A stretch of 64,000 nucleotides of DNA from the NCBI RefSeq assembly GCF_020524045.1, contig NZ_JAIVKL010000012.1, positions 1 to 64,000 of the forward strand. The letters are read 5' to 3'. The notes below the pieces were generated by a model. The model was given only the letters and a program-made list of their open reading frames with translations. It was not told where the DNA came from and ran no database searches. Of the stretch, positions 34,779 to 43,369 are shown piece by piece. The stretch's first letter is position 1, and every line of letters starts with the position of its first letter. The translations under genes were made by a program, and so were the position numbers. Source of the DNA: Metabacillus litoralis. GTDB lineage: Bacteria > Bacillota > Bacilli > Bacillales > Bacillaceae.

Positions 34779-35786
34779 TTACAATAAGAGTTGTTGATAA
34801 ATAATAATACTTGCATAAACAACAATTGTTACGACGACTATAAAAATCAGCACAAATCTAGCTTTAAAGAAAGCAAAAAGCATAATAGTATTTTTTAAAT
34901 CAAGCATCGGTCCGTAAACTAAAAATGCTAAAAGTGAACCTGCAGTAAACGAACTCCCAAATGAAGCAGCAACAAAAGCATCTGCTTCTGAGCATAAAGA
35001 TAAAATATACCCAAATGCCATCATAACAGCTGGTGATAACAAAACACTCGAACCGATCTCTGTTAAAAGTGTTCGATCTAAAAACGTTTGAAACAGGCTA
35101 GCAATAAACGCACCAATAATTAGAAATTTTCCCATTTCAAAAAATTCATCACTGGCATGAAAAATAGTTGATTTTATCTTACCTACTTTTTCTTTTTCAT
35201 CATCAGGTGTTGTGGTTACTAAATCTTCTTTTGTCCACTTTAACTGATCTTGTTGTTTTCTAAAAATAAGATAAATAATAAATCCTATGACGATTGAAAG
35301 AACAAAAGCTAGCCCTATTCTTGAATAAGCAATATAATGTTGTGAACCAAACGCATAATAAGTAGATGCAAACACGACGGGATTTAAGATTGGTGCCCCT
35401 ACTAGAAAAACAACTCCTAAATGTAATGGCATTCCTTTTTTCATTAATCGTCTAACAATTGGTACAATTGCACATTCACAGATTGGAAATAGTGCTCCGA
35501 GAAGGGCAGCTGGTAAAATCGCAACAATTGCATTCTTTGGTAAGGTACGTTTAATGAAGTCTTCTGAAACAAAGGTTTGAATGAGAGCTGAAACAAATAC
35601 TCCCAATATAATAAACGGAATAGCTTCTAGTAAAATACTTAAAAACATTGTATTAACAGTCAAAAATTCAGAAGGGATATTTAACGAAATATCCTCGAAA
35701 TCAACAAATAAAAACAAATAGAAAAACAACCCTAGTAATCCTAGTCCTATAAACTCTCTTAAAAAGGGTGATATCGATTTATTCAT
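34779..35786 (-). CDS. DUF318 permease (YcgR-like)
   Basis: 335 residues, eight or so helices in two halves separated by a charged cytoplasmic loop (about 168-210). The first half holds GALFPICECAIVPIVRRLMKKG with the conserved CEC motif and VGAPILNPVVFAST; the second half repeats the pattern with LSLCSEADAFVAASFG. Both conserved Cys motifs lie in membrane segments and could bind metal. Forms an operon with the YcgQ-like gene. It is divergent from folE2, which in B. subtilis is a zinc-starvation gene; this supports a zinc link by context. Confidence 0.85.
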   Translation of the reverse strand: MNKSISPFLREFIGLGLLGLFFYLFLFVDFEDISLNIPSEFLTVNTMFLSILLEAIPFIILGVFVSALIQTFVSEDFIKRTLPKNAIVAILPAALLGALFPICECAIVPIVRRLMKKGMPLHLGVVFLVGAPILNPVVFASTYYAFGSQHYIAYSRIGLAFVLSIVIGFIIYLIFRKQQDQLKWTKEDLVTTTPDDEKEKVGKIKSTIFHASDEFFEMGKFLIIGAFIASLFQTFLDRTLLTEIGSSVLLSPAVMMAFGYILSLCSEADAFVAASFGSSFTAGSLLAFLVYGPMLDLKNTIMLFAFFKARFVLIFIVVVTIVVYASIIIYQQLLL

Positions 35787-35940
35787 CTATTTTTCTCCTA
35801 TCTTTTTAATTCATCTTGTACTACATCATACTAGTTTTAGTACTAGATTATGACTATCATATTCAAACTGTTTTTTTTAATACATTTCAATTTTTTAACA
35901 CAATTTTACCAACATCTACAAATATCAACACATTGGAAAG

Positions 35941-35979
35941 AGATAATCGTTGAAGTTATCTATCATATTAAAGTATACT
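35941..35979 (+). promoter_or_regulatory. folE2 promoter with an operator-like palindrome
   Basis: TTGAAG (about 35950-35955) and TATACT (about 35974-35979) with 18 bases between. AGATAA / TTATCT (9-base spacer, 35941-35961) overlaps the -35 box. The palindrome is not a good Zur or Fur consensus match, so the regulator is open. Confidence 0.4.
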
Positions 35980-36010
35980 CTCAATATCGAGTAAGTGGAG
36001 GGAGAACATT

Positions 36011-36913
36011 ATGACAAGAAAGATAAACTTACCACCAAAAAAAGAACGTCATCTTCTATTTGGTTCAGTTGAGCCGGGCGAAAAATTAAAGCCTACAGAA
36101 AAAGACCAAATGCCAGATTTACAAAACTCTAAAAAAGATTTTCTTTTTACTATAGATGCTGTTGGAATTAGCAATGTAAAACACCCAATTATTATAGAAT
36201 CTGATTTAAGTCCAAAACAACAAACAACTATTGCTAGTTTTAAAATGACTAGTAAAATCTCTCATGATTCAAAAGGTACGAATATGAGTAGATTTACAGA
36301 GCAGCTTGAACAATATCGCCAAAATGGAGGATTTGTCCTTTCTATTAAAAACCTATATGACTTCACAAAAGAGCTAGCCGCACGATTAAAACAAAAAGAC
36401 GCTAGTATCGAAGTAACATTCCCTTGGTTTTATGAAAGAAAAGGACCAAGCTCTGAGTTAATTGGTCTAAATCATGCTGAAGCTACGATTTCTGTAACGT
36501 ATGAAGAATCTGTTGGTTTTACAACAGCTGCTTCATTAACATGTGCAGTTACAACTCTTTGTCCATGTTCTAAAGAAATTAGTGAATATAGTGCCCATAA
36601 CCAGCGTGGATTTATTACAATGGATATCGAGTTTACAGAAGACTATCATGAAGAAATAGATTGGAAAGCTGCATTATTAGAAGCAGCTGAAACAAATGCT
36701 AGTGCAATGATTCACCCAGTTCTTAAACGTCCAGATGAAAAAATGGTTACAGAAACTGCTTATGAAAATCCCCGATTTGTTGAGGATATGGTAAGACTAG
36801 TAGCTGCAGATTTATATGAACTTTCATTCGTCCAAGCCTTTACTGTTAATTGCCGTAACGAAGAATCGATTCATTTACATGATGCAATTGCTAGTTTAAG
36901 TTATCGTAAATAA
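36011..36913 (+). CDS. folE2: GTP cyclohydrolase FolE2 (type IB)
   Basis: 300 residues, the length of the zinc-independent type IB enzyme (YciA). It makes dihydroneopterin triphosphate from GTP for folate. TCAVTTLCPCSKEISEYSAHNQRG holds the active-site Cys and the conserved SAHNQRG stretch; FPWFYERKGPSSEL is another family block. In B. subtilis it replaces the zinc enzyme FolE when zinc is scarce, under Zur. Here it faces the ycgQR-like pair. RBS GGAGGGAGAACATT. Confidence 0.95.
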   Translation: MTRKINLPPKKERHLLFGSVEPGEKLKPTEKDQMPDLQNSKKDFLFTIDAVGISNVKHPIIIESDLSPKQQTTIASFKMTSKISHDSKGTNMSRFTEQLEQYRQNGGFVLSIKNLYDFTKELAARLKQKDASIEVTFPWFYERKGPSSELIGLNHAEATISVTYEESVGFTTAASLTCAVTTLCPCSKEISEYSAHNQRGFITMDIEFTEDYHEEIDWKAALLEAAETNASAMIHPVLKRPDEKMVTETAYENPRFVEDMVRLVAADLYELSFVQAFTVNCRNEESIHLHDAIASLSYRK

Positions 36914-36924
36914 GCTTAATTATT

Positions 36925-36961
36925 AAAAAGCCACAAATCAAATTATGATTTGTGGCTTTTT
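36925..36961 (+). terminator. folE2 terminator
   Basis: AAAAAGCCACAAATCA / TGATTTGTGGCTTTTT stem directly after the gene. Confidence 0.9.
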
Positions 36962-37000
36962 ATTGGATGAAAACTTAATAATTCTTCTGCGTTAAATTTG

Positions 37001-37140
37001 TCGAAAGTTGTCAGTTGATGGATTGTTTATGAAAGTTGAATGATTATCTATGAAAGTTGAACGATTATCTGCAAAAGTTGAACGATTATCCGCAAAAGTT
37101 GAATGATTATCTACGAAAGTTGAACGATTAACTTTTTGAA
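37001..37140. repeat. Tandem array of 21-bp (7-codon) units
   Basis: Four to five near-identical 21-bp units reading GAAAGTTGAACGATTATC plus three variable bases (37030-37113 is the regular core), with degenerate flanks. In one plus-strand frame they read M/A-K-V-E-R-L-S per unit, but CGA-to-TGA changes put stops in two units. A similar unit lies at 1-47. It accounts for most of the 36914-37243 gap. Confidence 0.85.
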
Positions 37141-37187
37141 TTACTTGATTTCAACCAACTTGAGTGAGTAAAACAGCTTCAAATAGC

Positions 37188-37226
37188 AAAAGAGGCAATT
37201 GATTAAAAATCAATTGCCTCTTTTTT
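37188..37226 (-). terminator. luxS terminator
   Basis: AAAAGAGGCAATTGATT / AATCAATTGCCTCTTTT stem, 18 bases past luxS, T-run on the minus strand. Confidence 0.88.
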
Positions 37227-37243
37227 AGAAATAACTATTCATT

Positions 37244-37717
37244 TTATCCAAAAACTTTTGCTAAATCTTCTTTATCTTGTTCAAGCCAAAAGCGCATTAA
37301 TCTTTTTGCTCCTTCAAGATCATGTAACTTTGCTTGTCCGCATTGTTTTTCATTTGCAGCTGGTATTTCTGTTATTTCAACAGCTGCTTTTAATGTATCT
37401 TCTAGTAAATCAATAATTTCTGTTACTTCTGGGTTTCCACTTACAACTAAATAATACCCTGTTTGGCATCCCATTGGTGAAATATCAATAATCTCAAAAT
37501 GGTCATACTTTTCAGCATGTTCGCGAATATTAAATGCCAACAGATGTTCAAGCGTGTGTATTGTATCTGGTTTCATTGCTTGTTTATTTGGCTGACAAAA
37601 GCGAATATCAAATTTGTTAACTTCCCCATCACTACCAACCTTATGAACTCCACAGTGACGAACATAAGGAGCTTTAACTGCGTTATGATCTAAATCAAAA
37701 CTTTCTACTGAAGGCAT
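37244..37717 (-). CDS. luxS: S-ribosylhomocysteine lyase (AI-2 synthase)
   Basis: 157 residues, the family length. The metal site is complete: His and Glu in [14 protein letters not shown] (about 55-68) and Cys in [12 protein letters not shown] (about 123-134), with catalytic Cys in YVRHCGVHK. It cleaves S-ribosylhomocysteine to homocysteine and DPD, the precursor of autoinducer-2, and detoxifies SAM by-products. Monocistronic, RBS AGGAGTGAAATAA. Confidence 0.97.
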   Translation of the reverse strand: MPSVESFDLDHNAVKAPYVRHCGVHKVGSDGEVNKFDIRFCQPNKQAMKPDTIHTLEHLLAFNIREHAEKYDHFEIIDISPMGCQTGYYLVVSGNPEVTEIIDLLEDTLKAAVEITEIPAANEKQCGQAKLHDLEGAKRLMRFWLEQDKEDLAKVFG

Positions 37718-37906
37718 TTATTTCACTCCTAATTAATAATTGTTTCTACAATTTCATTATCTAAGGTAAGTCTAAAAATAGCGCATATAGATCTATTTTT
37801 AGTATGATAGATAAGAGTAACAATAACGATCGATTTTAGATGCATTAATGTAAATAGCTAATAAAAAGGAATATTGAAAAAATTCAAAATAAAAGAAGGT
37901 ACTGTA

Positions 37907-38140
37907 ATGAAACATGTCTTTATAGCTCTTATTCGCTTTTATCAGAAATTCATCTCTCCATTAACACCGCCCACCTGCCGCTTTTACCCTACATGCTCAC
38001 ATTATGGATTAGAAGCATTTAGGCGTTTCGGTTTTTGGAAAGGATTTTATCTCACATTTCTACGAATTACTAAATGTCATCCATTTCATCCAGGTGGTTT
38101 TGATCCCGTTCCTGAAAAAAAGAATCGAGATCAAGAGTAA
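37907..38140 (+). CDS. yidD: Membrane protein insertion efficiency factor YidD (YtjA)
   Basis: 77 residues from the ATG at 37907 (AAGAAGG 6-8 bases upstream). A TTG start 11 codons earlier is less likely. The DUF37 motifs are complete: [20 protein letters not shown], then ALEAF-like [13 protein letters not shown] and [14 protein letters not shown]. Assists membrane protein insertion by YidC/SpoIIIJ at the inner membrane face. Position between luxS and the carbonic anhydrase is as in B. subtilis (ytjA). Confidence 0.93.
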   Translation: MKHVFIALIRFYQKFISPLTPPTCRFYPTCSHYGLEAFRRFGFWKGFYLTFLRITKCHPFHPGGFDPVPEKKNRDQE

Positions 38141-38157
38141 AAATAAAAAAACAAATA

Positions 38158-38718
38158 TTATTCGTAACCATTCACTACAACATCTAGCTTACCTGTTGCA
38201 GGATCGATCACAAGACCGTGTACTGGAATGTTTTCTGCTAAAAGTGGATGGTTTTTTATTTTATCAACACTGTCTCGAACACTATCTTCAACCTTATCAA
38301 AACCTTCTAGCCATTTATGTAAATCTACACCAGAATATTTTAATACATCAATTTTTTCTTGTGAAATTCCTTTTTCCGTCGCTTTTGATAAAAAGGATTC
38401 TGCATTAAGTTTACTCATCCCACAATCATGATGACCAACAACACAAATTTCATCAGCATTTAATTCATAAACAGCCACTAATATACTGCGCATGATACTA
38501 CCAAATGGATGAGCAACAATAGCACCAGCACTTTTAACGATTTTAACATCACCATTCTTAAAGTTCATTGCCTGTGGTAATAGTTCCACTAATCTAGTGT
38601 CCATACAGGATAAGATAACAAGCTTCTTCTCCGGAAATTTTGTCGTCTCAAACTTTTCGAACTCTTTATCAGTTACAAATTTTTCATTATGAACTAAAAT
38701 TTCTTCAACAATTCTCAT
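38158..38718 (-). CDS. ytiB: Beta-carbonic anhydrase YtiB
   Basis: 186 residues from the ATG at 38718 (GGAGG 7 bases upstream); a start 14 codons further out has no binding site. Zinc ligands are Cys and Asp-Arg in SCMDTRLVELL and His/Cys in VGHHDCGMSKL. Interconverts CO2 and bicarbonate in the cytoplasm. It converges on yidD with 17 bases between. A Zur-type box lies 231 bases upstream of this start, which would make sense for a zinc enzyme but could equally serve the divergent gene. Confidence 0.92.
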   Translation of the reverse strand: MRIVEEILVHNEKFVTDKEFEKFETTKFPEKKLVILSCMDTRLVELLPQAMNFKNGDVKIVKSAGAIVAHPFGSIMRSILVAVYELNADEICVVGHHDCGMSKLNAESFLSKATEKGISQEKIDVLKYSGVDLHKWLEGFDKVEDSVRDSVDKIKNHPLLAENIPVHGLVIDPATGKLDVVVNGYE

Positions 38719-38784
38719 TTCTGAATCCTCCACTATTTTATTTTCTATGTTAAAACTCAATGTTGATTTTTTATCCTCTGTTCA

Positions 38785-38884
38785 TTTGGTCTGAATAGAT
38801 AAAGCGCCAACTTAGATACACTCTTTACTTCCTCAACGAAAGTAATACCTATAAGGAAAATCAACAACAAAGTTTAACAAAGCT
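38785..38884. repeat. Decayed family 1 MITE-like sequence
   Basis: Ends AAAATCAACAACAAAGTTTAACAAAGCT, the reverse complement of the family 1 left end AGCTTTGTTAAACTTTGTTG. The other end is not recognisable. Confidence 0.5.
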
Positions 38885-38948
38885 TATTAAATAAATATAT
38901 CATAACTCTTGTATTTTAACTATTAATCAGGTATTATATCAATTGTAC

Positions 38949-38969
38949 AAATCGTAATTATTACTATTT
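38949..38969. promoter_or_regulatory. Zur-type operator 1
   Basis: Half-sites AAATCGTAAT and ATTACTATTT around one base; 20 of 21 positions agree with the B. subtilis Zur consensus (AAATCGTAAT-N-ATTACGATTT). It lies between the carbonic anhydrase and the ZnuA-like gene, about 235 bases from either start. Confidence 0.8.
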
Positions 38970-39114
38970 AATTCTTCAACACTCATAAAATTTAGAAAAC
39001 AGTGATACATTGAGAATCACTGTTAGGTCTTGGACCAATCTCAGAGAGCGTTCATTTCTTGCTGAATTTTATAGTACATTTTAAATCAATCAATTTTTTA
39101 AAAATTTGGTTCTC

Positions 39115-39138
39115 AAATCGGAATGATTAAGATATAAT
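39115..39138 (+). promoter_or_regulatory. Zur-type operator 2 over the znuA-like promoter
   Basis: Half-sites AAATCGGAAT and ATTAAGATAT around one base (39115-39135), overlapping a TATAAT -10 box at 39133-39138. Bound Zur would block this promoter. Confidence 0.75.
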
Positions 39139-39148
39139 AAGTTAGTCT

Positions 39149-39169
39149 TAATCGTAATCATACTGATTT
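39149..39169 (+). promoter_or_regulatory. Zur-type operator 3 in the znuA-like leader
   Basis: TAATCGTAAT then ATACTGATTT around one base: a perfect left half and a weaker right half, just before the AAAGGAG binding site. Confidence 0.6.
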
Positions 39170-39185
39170 GTTGAAAGGAGAAAAA

Positions 39186-40235
39186 ATGAAAAATCGAATA
39201 TTATTTTCAAGCTTTATCTTTCTTATGTCTGTTTTATTAGTTGCATGTAATTCAGATAATCAACAGTCTACGAATAGTAACTCTGAGAAAGAAACTGAAT
39301 CTAACAAAATCAAAGTCTATACAACGATTTTCCCACTTGAAGACTTCACAAAAAAAATAGGTGGCGATTTAATTGAGGTTGAAAGTGTGTTACCACCAGG
39401 AGTTGATGGTCACACATATGAGCCAACAACAAAAACAATGGTTGACATTGCCAAGTCTGATGGTTTTATTTATTCCGGTGTAGGCATTGAAAGCTTCGCT
39501 GAAAAAGTACAAAAATCCCTTCAAAAAGAAGATGTAGCATTTATAAATGCCGGTGAAGGTATTGAACTTTCAGATATCGAACACTTGGGGGAAGAAGCTG
39601 CACATGAAGATGAGCATGCTGACGAAGAAGACACACACGACGATGAACATGCCGACGAAGAAGCCGCACATGAAGATGAGCATGCTAATGAAGAAGCTGA
39701 ACATAATCACGGTGACTTAGATCCCCATGTTTGGTTAGATCCAATCCTAGCTATCCAACTAGCTGAAAATATTAAAAATGCTCTAATCGAGATAGATCCA
39801 TCTGGAAAAGATACATTTGAAGATAATTTCCAAGATTTAAAAACACAACTTGAAGAATTAGATCACTCTTTTGAGGAATTAGTTGCTAATTCTAATAAAA
39901 AAGAAATACTTGTGTCACATGCAGCTTATGGTTACTGGGAAACAAGATATGGTATTGAACAAATTAGTGTTTTAGGACTTTCACCAACAGAAGAGCCTTC
40001 TCAAAAAGAATTACAGAACATCATAGAAACAGCAAAAGAACATGACATTAAGTATATAATTTTCGAAACAAATGTAAGCAGTAATGTGACTGATATTGTT
40101 CAAACAGAAATAGGTGCTGAAGCTCTTACTTTAAATAATCTAGAATCGATTACAGAAGAAGATTCAAAAAACAACGAAGATTATTTCAGTCTAATGTCTA
40201 GAAACTTAAAAACTTTAGAGCAAGCATTAAATTAA
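39186..40235 (+). CDS. ZnuA/AdcA-like zinc-binding lipoprotein
   Basis: 349 residues from the ATG at 39186 (AAAGGAG upstream). Lipoprotein signal ends in LLVAC. The cluster 9 (SBP) fold has metal ligands in VDGHTYEPTTKTM, DPHVWLDPI, SHAAYGYW and FETNVSSN. A long His/Asp/Glu-rich loop (about residues 140-178) is built of imperfect 11-12-residue repeats such as AAHEDEHADEE, typical of zinc-specific binders. It captures zinc outside the membrane. No znuB or znuC lies beside it, so it must use a transporter encoded elsewhere. Three Zur-type sites upstream point to zinc-starvation control. Confidence 0.93.
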   Translation: MKNRILFSSFIFLMSVLLVACNSDNQQSTNSNSEKETESNKIKVYTTIFPLEDFTKKIGGDLIEVESVLPPGVDGHTYEPTTKTMVDIAKSDGFIYSGVGIESFAEKVQKSLQKEDVAFINAGEGIELSDIEHLGEEAAHEDEHADEEDTHDDEHADEEAAHEDEHANEEAEHNHGDLDPHVWLDPILAIQLAENIKNALIEIDPSGKDTFEDNFQDLKTQLEELDHSFEELVANSNKKEILVSHAAYGYWETRYGIEQISVLGLSPTEEPSQKELQNIIETAKEHDIKYIIFETNVSSNVTDIVQTEIGAEALTLNNLESITEEDSKNNEDYFSLMSRNLKTLEQALN

Positions 40236-40240
40236 TAGCT

Positions 40241-40276
40241 AAAAAGATGAGCAGAAACGATGCTCATCTTTTTTTA
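40241..40276 (+). terminator. Terminator of the ZnuA-like gene
   Basis: AAAAAGATGAGC / GCTCATCTTTTTTT stem. Confidence 0.85.
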
Positions 40277-40497
40277 TTACATCAATTATGTGTTACAGGA
40301 TCACAATGCTGAAATCAGCCGTCTTACTATTCATTACAATCGTGGATATGAAAAAGCCAATGTTTCTAAACACCTCCCTCCTTCATTCACTAAAGAATCA
40401 CATCTCCCAATCAATCATTTTTTATAAGAATATTATTTAGAAAATAGTGGACACTATGGTTGTTTAAGACAAGGAAGGAAAAGAAAGGCGGATCTTG

Positions 40498-41853
40498 ATG
40501 GATGATTTAGTATTGGCACGATCATTGTTTGGAACAACGATGGGATTTCACATTATCTTTGCTACATTGGGTGTTGGTCTTCCATTAATGATACTTTGTG
40601 CAGAGCTCCTTTTTCAAAAAACAAAGGATCAGGACTATGCAATTATGGCAAGACGTTGGACTAAGGGTCAGGCAGTACTTCTGGGTGTTGCCATTCCCAC
40701 AGGAACTATTGCCGGTGTCCAACTTGCTTTATTATGGCCTGGTTTCATGGAGGTAATTGGAAAGGTAATGGCTCTACCATTTCAGATTGAAATTTATGCT
40801 TTCTTTATTGAAGCTTTGTTTATGTCTATTTATGTTTACGCTGCTGATCGAATTTCTCCTAAAATGAGAATTATAAGTGTATCACTAGTGCTTCTAGGTG
40901 CTAGTGCCTCAGCTGTCTTAATTACAAATGTACATGCCTTTGAAGGAACACCTGCTGGATTTCGGATAGATAACGGTGAAATTACAGATGTTGATCCATG
41001 GGCAGCATTTTTTAATCCTAGCTTTTTTATTTCCGCTGCACATGTCGCTGTTTCCGCATATATGACAGGCGCTTTTATGATTAGTACAATTGCTGCATTT
41101 AAAATGTTAAAAAGTAGAAAAAACGAACGCGTATATCAATTCCATCGAAAAGCTTTGATTCTTAGCCTTGTCATTGGAGGGATTTTTTCTTTTCTAACGG
41201 CTATTAATGGTCATGAATCAGCACAAATGTTACATGAATATCAACCAGAAAAGCTTGCAGCTGCTGAAGGACTTTTCGAAACACAAGATTATGCACCTCT
41301 AGCCATCGGAGGTTTTACAGATCGTGAATCACAAGAAATTAAATATGGAATTGAAATTCCGTGGGCTCTTAGTTTCTTAGCAGGAAATAGCTTTGATACT
41401 GTTGTTGTTGGCTTAAATGATTTTCCAGAAGAATATTGGCCTCCATTGTTTGTTCACACATTATTTAATGCCATGGTCCTGATTGGAAGCTTTTTAATCT
41501 TTTTGTCAATTGCTGGGTTTGCATGGTACAAGTTATTAAAAAAACAACATTTCCCCAAACTTTTTATGTATGCGTTTGTTTTAGCAGGTCCTTTATCGAT
41601 ATTATCAATTGAATTTGGTTGGATATTTGCGTGTACTGGTAGACAACCTTGGGTGATCTATCGAATATTAGCTACAGAGGATGTTGTCACAGGATCTACT
41701 CAAATTGGCTTATTATTTATCCTGTTTTCTCTCATTTACCTCATTTTAGGTATAGCTGTTTTAGCTGTCTTAAAATATTACTTTAAAAGACATCCTGTTG
41801 AAGACGAACTTGATGGTGGTGTACCAAACAACAATAGCGTAAGTATTTACTAA
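40498..41853 (+). CDS. ythA: Cytochrome bd-type quinol oxidase subunit I (YthA)
   Basis: 451 residues, nine helices. Conserved heme and quinol residues are seen: the N-terminal His in RSLFGTTMGFHIIFATLG, the His-Glu pair in INGHESAQMLHEYQPEKLAAAEGLFE, and GRQPWVIYRILAT near the C-terminus. The Q-loop is short, as in cyanide-insensitive (CIO) oxidases. Oxidises menaquinol and reduces O2 to water in the membrane. ATG at 40498 after AAAGGCGGATC. Forms an operon with ythB. The menaquinone would come from the men genes in this window. Confidence 0.95.
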   Translation: MDDLVLARSLFGTTMGFHIIFATLGVGLPLMILCAELLFQKTKDQDYAIMARRWTKGQAVLLGVAIPTGTIAGVQLALLWPGFMEVIGKVMALPFQIEIYAFFIEALFMSIYVYAADRISPKMRIISVSLVLLGASASAVLITNVHAFEGTPAGFRIDNGEITDVDPWAAFFNPSFFISAAHVAVSAYMTGAFMISTIAAFKMLKSRKNERVYQFHRKALILSLVIGGIFSFLTAINGHESAQMLHEYQPEKLAAAEGLFETQDYAPLAIGGFTDRESQEIKYGIEIPWALSFLAGNSFDTVVVGLNDFPEEYWPPLFVHTLFNAMVLIGSFLIFLSIAGFAWYKLLKKQHFPKLFMYAFVLAGPLSILSIEFGWIFACTGRQPWVIYRILATEDVVTGSTQIGLLFILFSLIYLILGIAVLAVLKYYFKRHPVEDELDGGVPNNNSVSIY

Positions 41854-41875
41854 TATGAGAAAAGGGTGAATCATC

Positions 41876-42916
41876 ATGACAGCAGATTCATTACTAGCTA
41901 TAACAGTTCTATGGGGCTTTGTGTTCATCTATGCCGTTATGGCAACAATGGATTTTGGCGCAGGATTTTGGTCAATGATTTATATTAATAAAGAAAAAAC
42001 AAATGCAACAAATATTGCGAACCGCTACCTTTCTCCTACATGGGAGGTTACAAATGTATTTATAGTAGCCATTGTTATAGCATTAGTCAGTTTTTTTCCA
42101 GGAGCAACTTTCATCCTAGGAACCGTCTTGCTTTTACCTGGAAGTTTTATTTTAATACTTCTTGCATTACGAAGTGGATTTTTAGTATTTTCGCATGTAG
42201 CAAAAGATTATGAAAAAGCATTAACATATGTTTCTGGAATTTCAGGATTTATTATTCCCGCTTTGCTTATGCTTGTTCTACCAATCACACATGGTGAATA
42301 TATCGAAGTTGTTAATGGAGTACATCAACTTCAATTTGGAGCTATGTTTACAAGTCCTAATATCTATGCTTTCATGGCTTTTGCCATAAGCAGTACCCTT
42401 TTTCTTTCCTCCTTATTACTTGCTGATTATTCTAATGTGGCTGGTGAACCGGAAGCATATCGCGTCTATCGTCGTGATGCCATCATACTTGGTCCAATTT
42501 CTTTGCTCATGGCATTTTTGATCATGTTCACATTAAAAACAGAAGCAAATTGGCTTTACACAAATATGCTTGAATATACACCTTTCTTAATTGGCTCTGT
42601 TTCCTTTTTTGTTATTGCTGGAGCAGCTATGTTTCTACCGTCTAAAAAGCATAAGCTTGCAATAGGAAGACCTCGTTTAGCAGTAGTTGCTGTGACGATT
42701 CAATATTTATTGGCAAGCTTGGCCTATGGTAGAGCACATCTTCCATATATGATTTACCCTGATGTGACAATCCTGTCTGGGTTTACACATCCTAATACGT
42801 TTAGAACGTTAATTATTACTTATCTTGTAGGCTTTTTAATCCTTTTTCCTGGCTTTATTTACTTTTGGAAATTATTTATGAAAGATAAACGCTATTTAAA
42901 GCAAAATGAATCTTAA
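41876..42916 (+). CDS. ythB: Cytochrome bd-type quinol oxidase subunit II (YthB)
   Basis: 346 residues, eight helices, with MDFGAGFWSM and YLSPTWEVTNVF near the N-terminus as in CydB/CioB proteins. Structural partner of YthA. Twenty-two bases after ythA; AAAAGGGTGAATCATC precedes the ATG. In B. subtilis ythAB is a minor oxidase expressed late and in sporulation. Confidence 0.93.
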   Translation: MTADSLLAITVLWGFVFIYAVMATMDFGAGFWSMIYINKEKTNATNIANRYLSPTWEVTNVFIVAIVIALVSFFPGATFILGTVLLLPGSFILILLALRSGFLVFSHVAKDYEKALTYVSGISGFIIPALLMLVLPITHGEYIEVVNGVHQLQFGAMFTSPNIYAFMAFAISSTLFLSSLLLADYSNVAGEPEAYRVYRRDAIILGPISLLMAFLIMFTLKTEANWLYTNMLEYTPFLIGSVSFFVIAGAAMFLPSKKHKLAIGRPRLAVVAVTIQYLLASLAYGRAHLPYMIYPDVTILSGFTHPNTFRTLIITYLVGFLILFPGFIYFWKLFMKDKRYLKQNES

Positions 42917-42929
42917 CTAGTAATTTCTT

Positions 42930-43079
42930 GGCTTTGTTAAACTTCATTGTTGATTTTCGTACCATACATTCGATTTCATGAGATTAAAACAACTTCTTCC
43001 TAGAACCACTTACCTAAGTCATATATTCACCTCTAGCTAAGTGCTGAAAATGAATATTCAGCTTTATAATATTCAAAGC
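42930..43079. repeat. Decayed family 1 MITE-like element
   Basis: GGCTTTGTTAAACTTCATTG at the left; CAGCTTTATAATATTCAAAGC at the right resembles the family 1 right end. The GC-rich core is lost and no target duplication remains. Confidence 0.55.
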
Positions 43080-43136
43080 ATAAATATTTTTCACAGTTAT
43101 AACAAATGCTACTATAGTAAATTTTAAGGGGGAATC

Positions 43137-43325
43137 ATGATGAGAGAAGATTTAATCGAAGCGTTTCGTAATGATGTAAAAAACTCTAGTGCTGATTCAT
43201 TTCCAATGTTTGTTGATTCATTTACAAACATTTGGGATTATGAATTTGGTTCTTTAGATGATCTTCCACATGATGTAGATCAACTTGTTGCTAATAGAGC
43301 CGTTGAATATGGGTTAATGGAATAA
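43137..43325 (+). CDS. Small acidic hypothetical protein
   Basis: 62 residues (or 61 from the second ATG): MREDLIEAFRNDVKNSSADS ... VANRAVEYGLME. Acidic, soluble, helical. Strong RBS AAGGGGGAATC and a terminator right after it make it a credible gene. Not recognised; not in an operon. Confidence 0.7.
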   Translation: MMREDLIEAFRNDVKNSSADSFPMFVDSFTNIWDYEFGSLDDLPHDVDQLVANRAVEYGLME

Positions 43326-43369
43326 ACAAAAGAGGCGAACTCATAATTAGAGTTTGCCTCTTTTGTTAA
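43323..43369. terminator. Bidirectional terminator
   Basis: AACAAAAGAGGCGAACTC / GAGTTTGCCTCTTTTGTT stem. Its right arm supplied the TTTGTTAA target site of the neighbouring MITE. Confidence 0.88.

Noticed and set aside
35800-35960. Zur operator between folE2 and the permease gene
   Set aside because: Expected from B. subtilis, but no segment matches the AAATCGTAAT-N-ATTACGATTT pattern; only an unrelated palindrome is seen.
37001-37140. CRISPR-like array
   Set aside because: The units are directly contiguous 21-mers without spacers, not palindromic direct repeats separated by unique sequence, and no cas gene is near.
38761-39167. rpmE2 (L31 type B) gene in the Zur-marked spacer
   Set aside because: Expected from synteny, but no frame with L31 residues is found on either strand.
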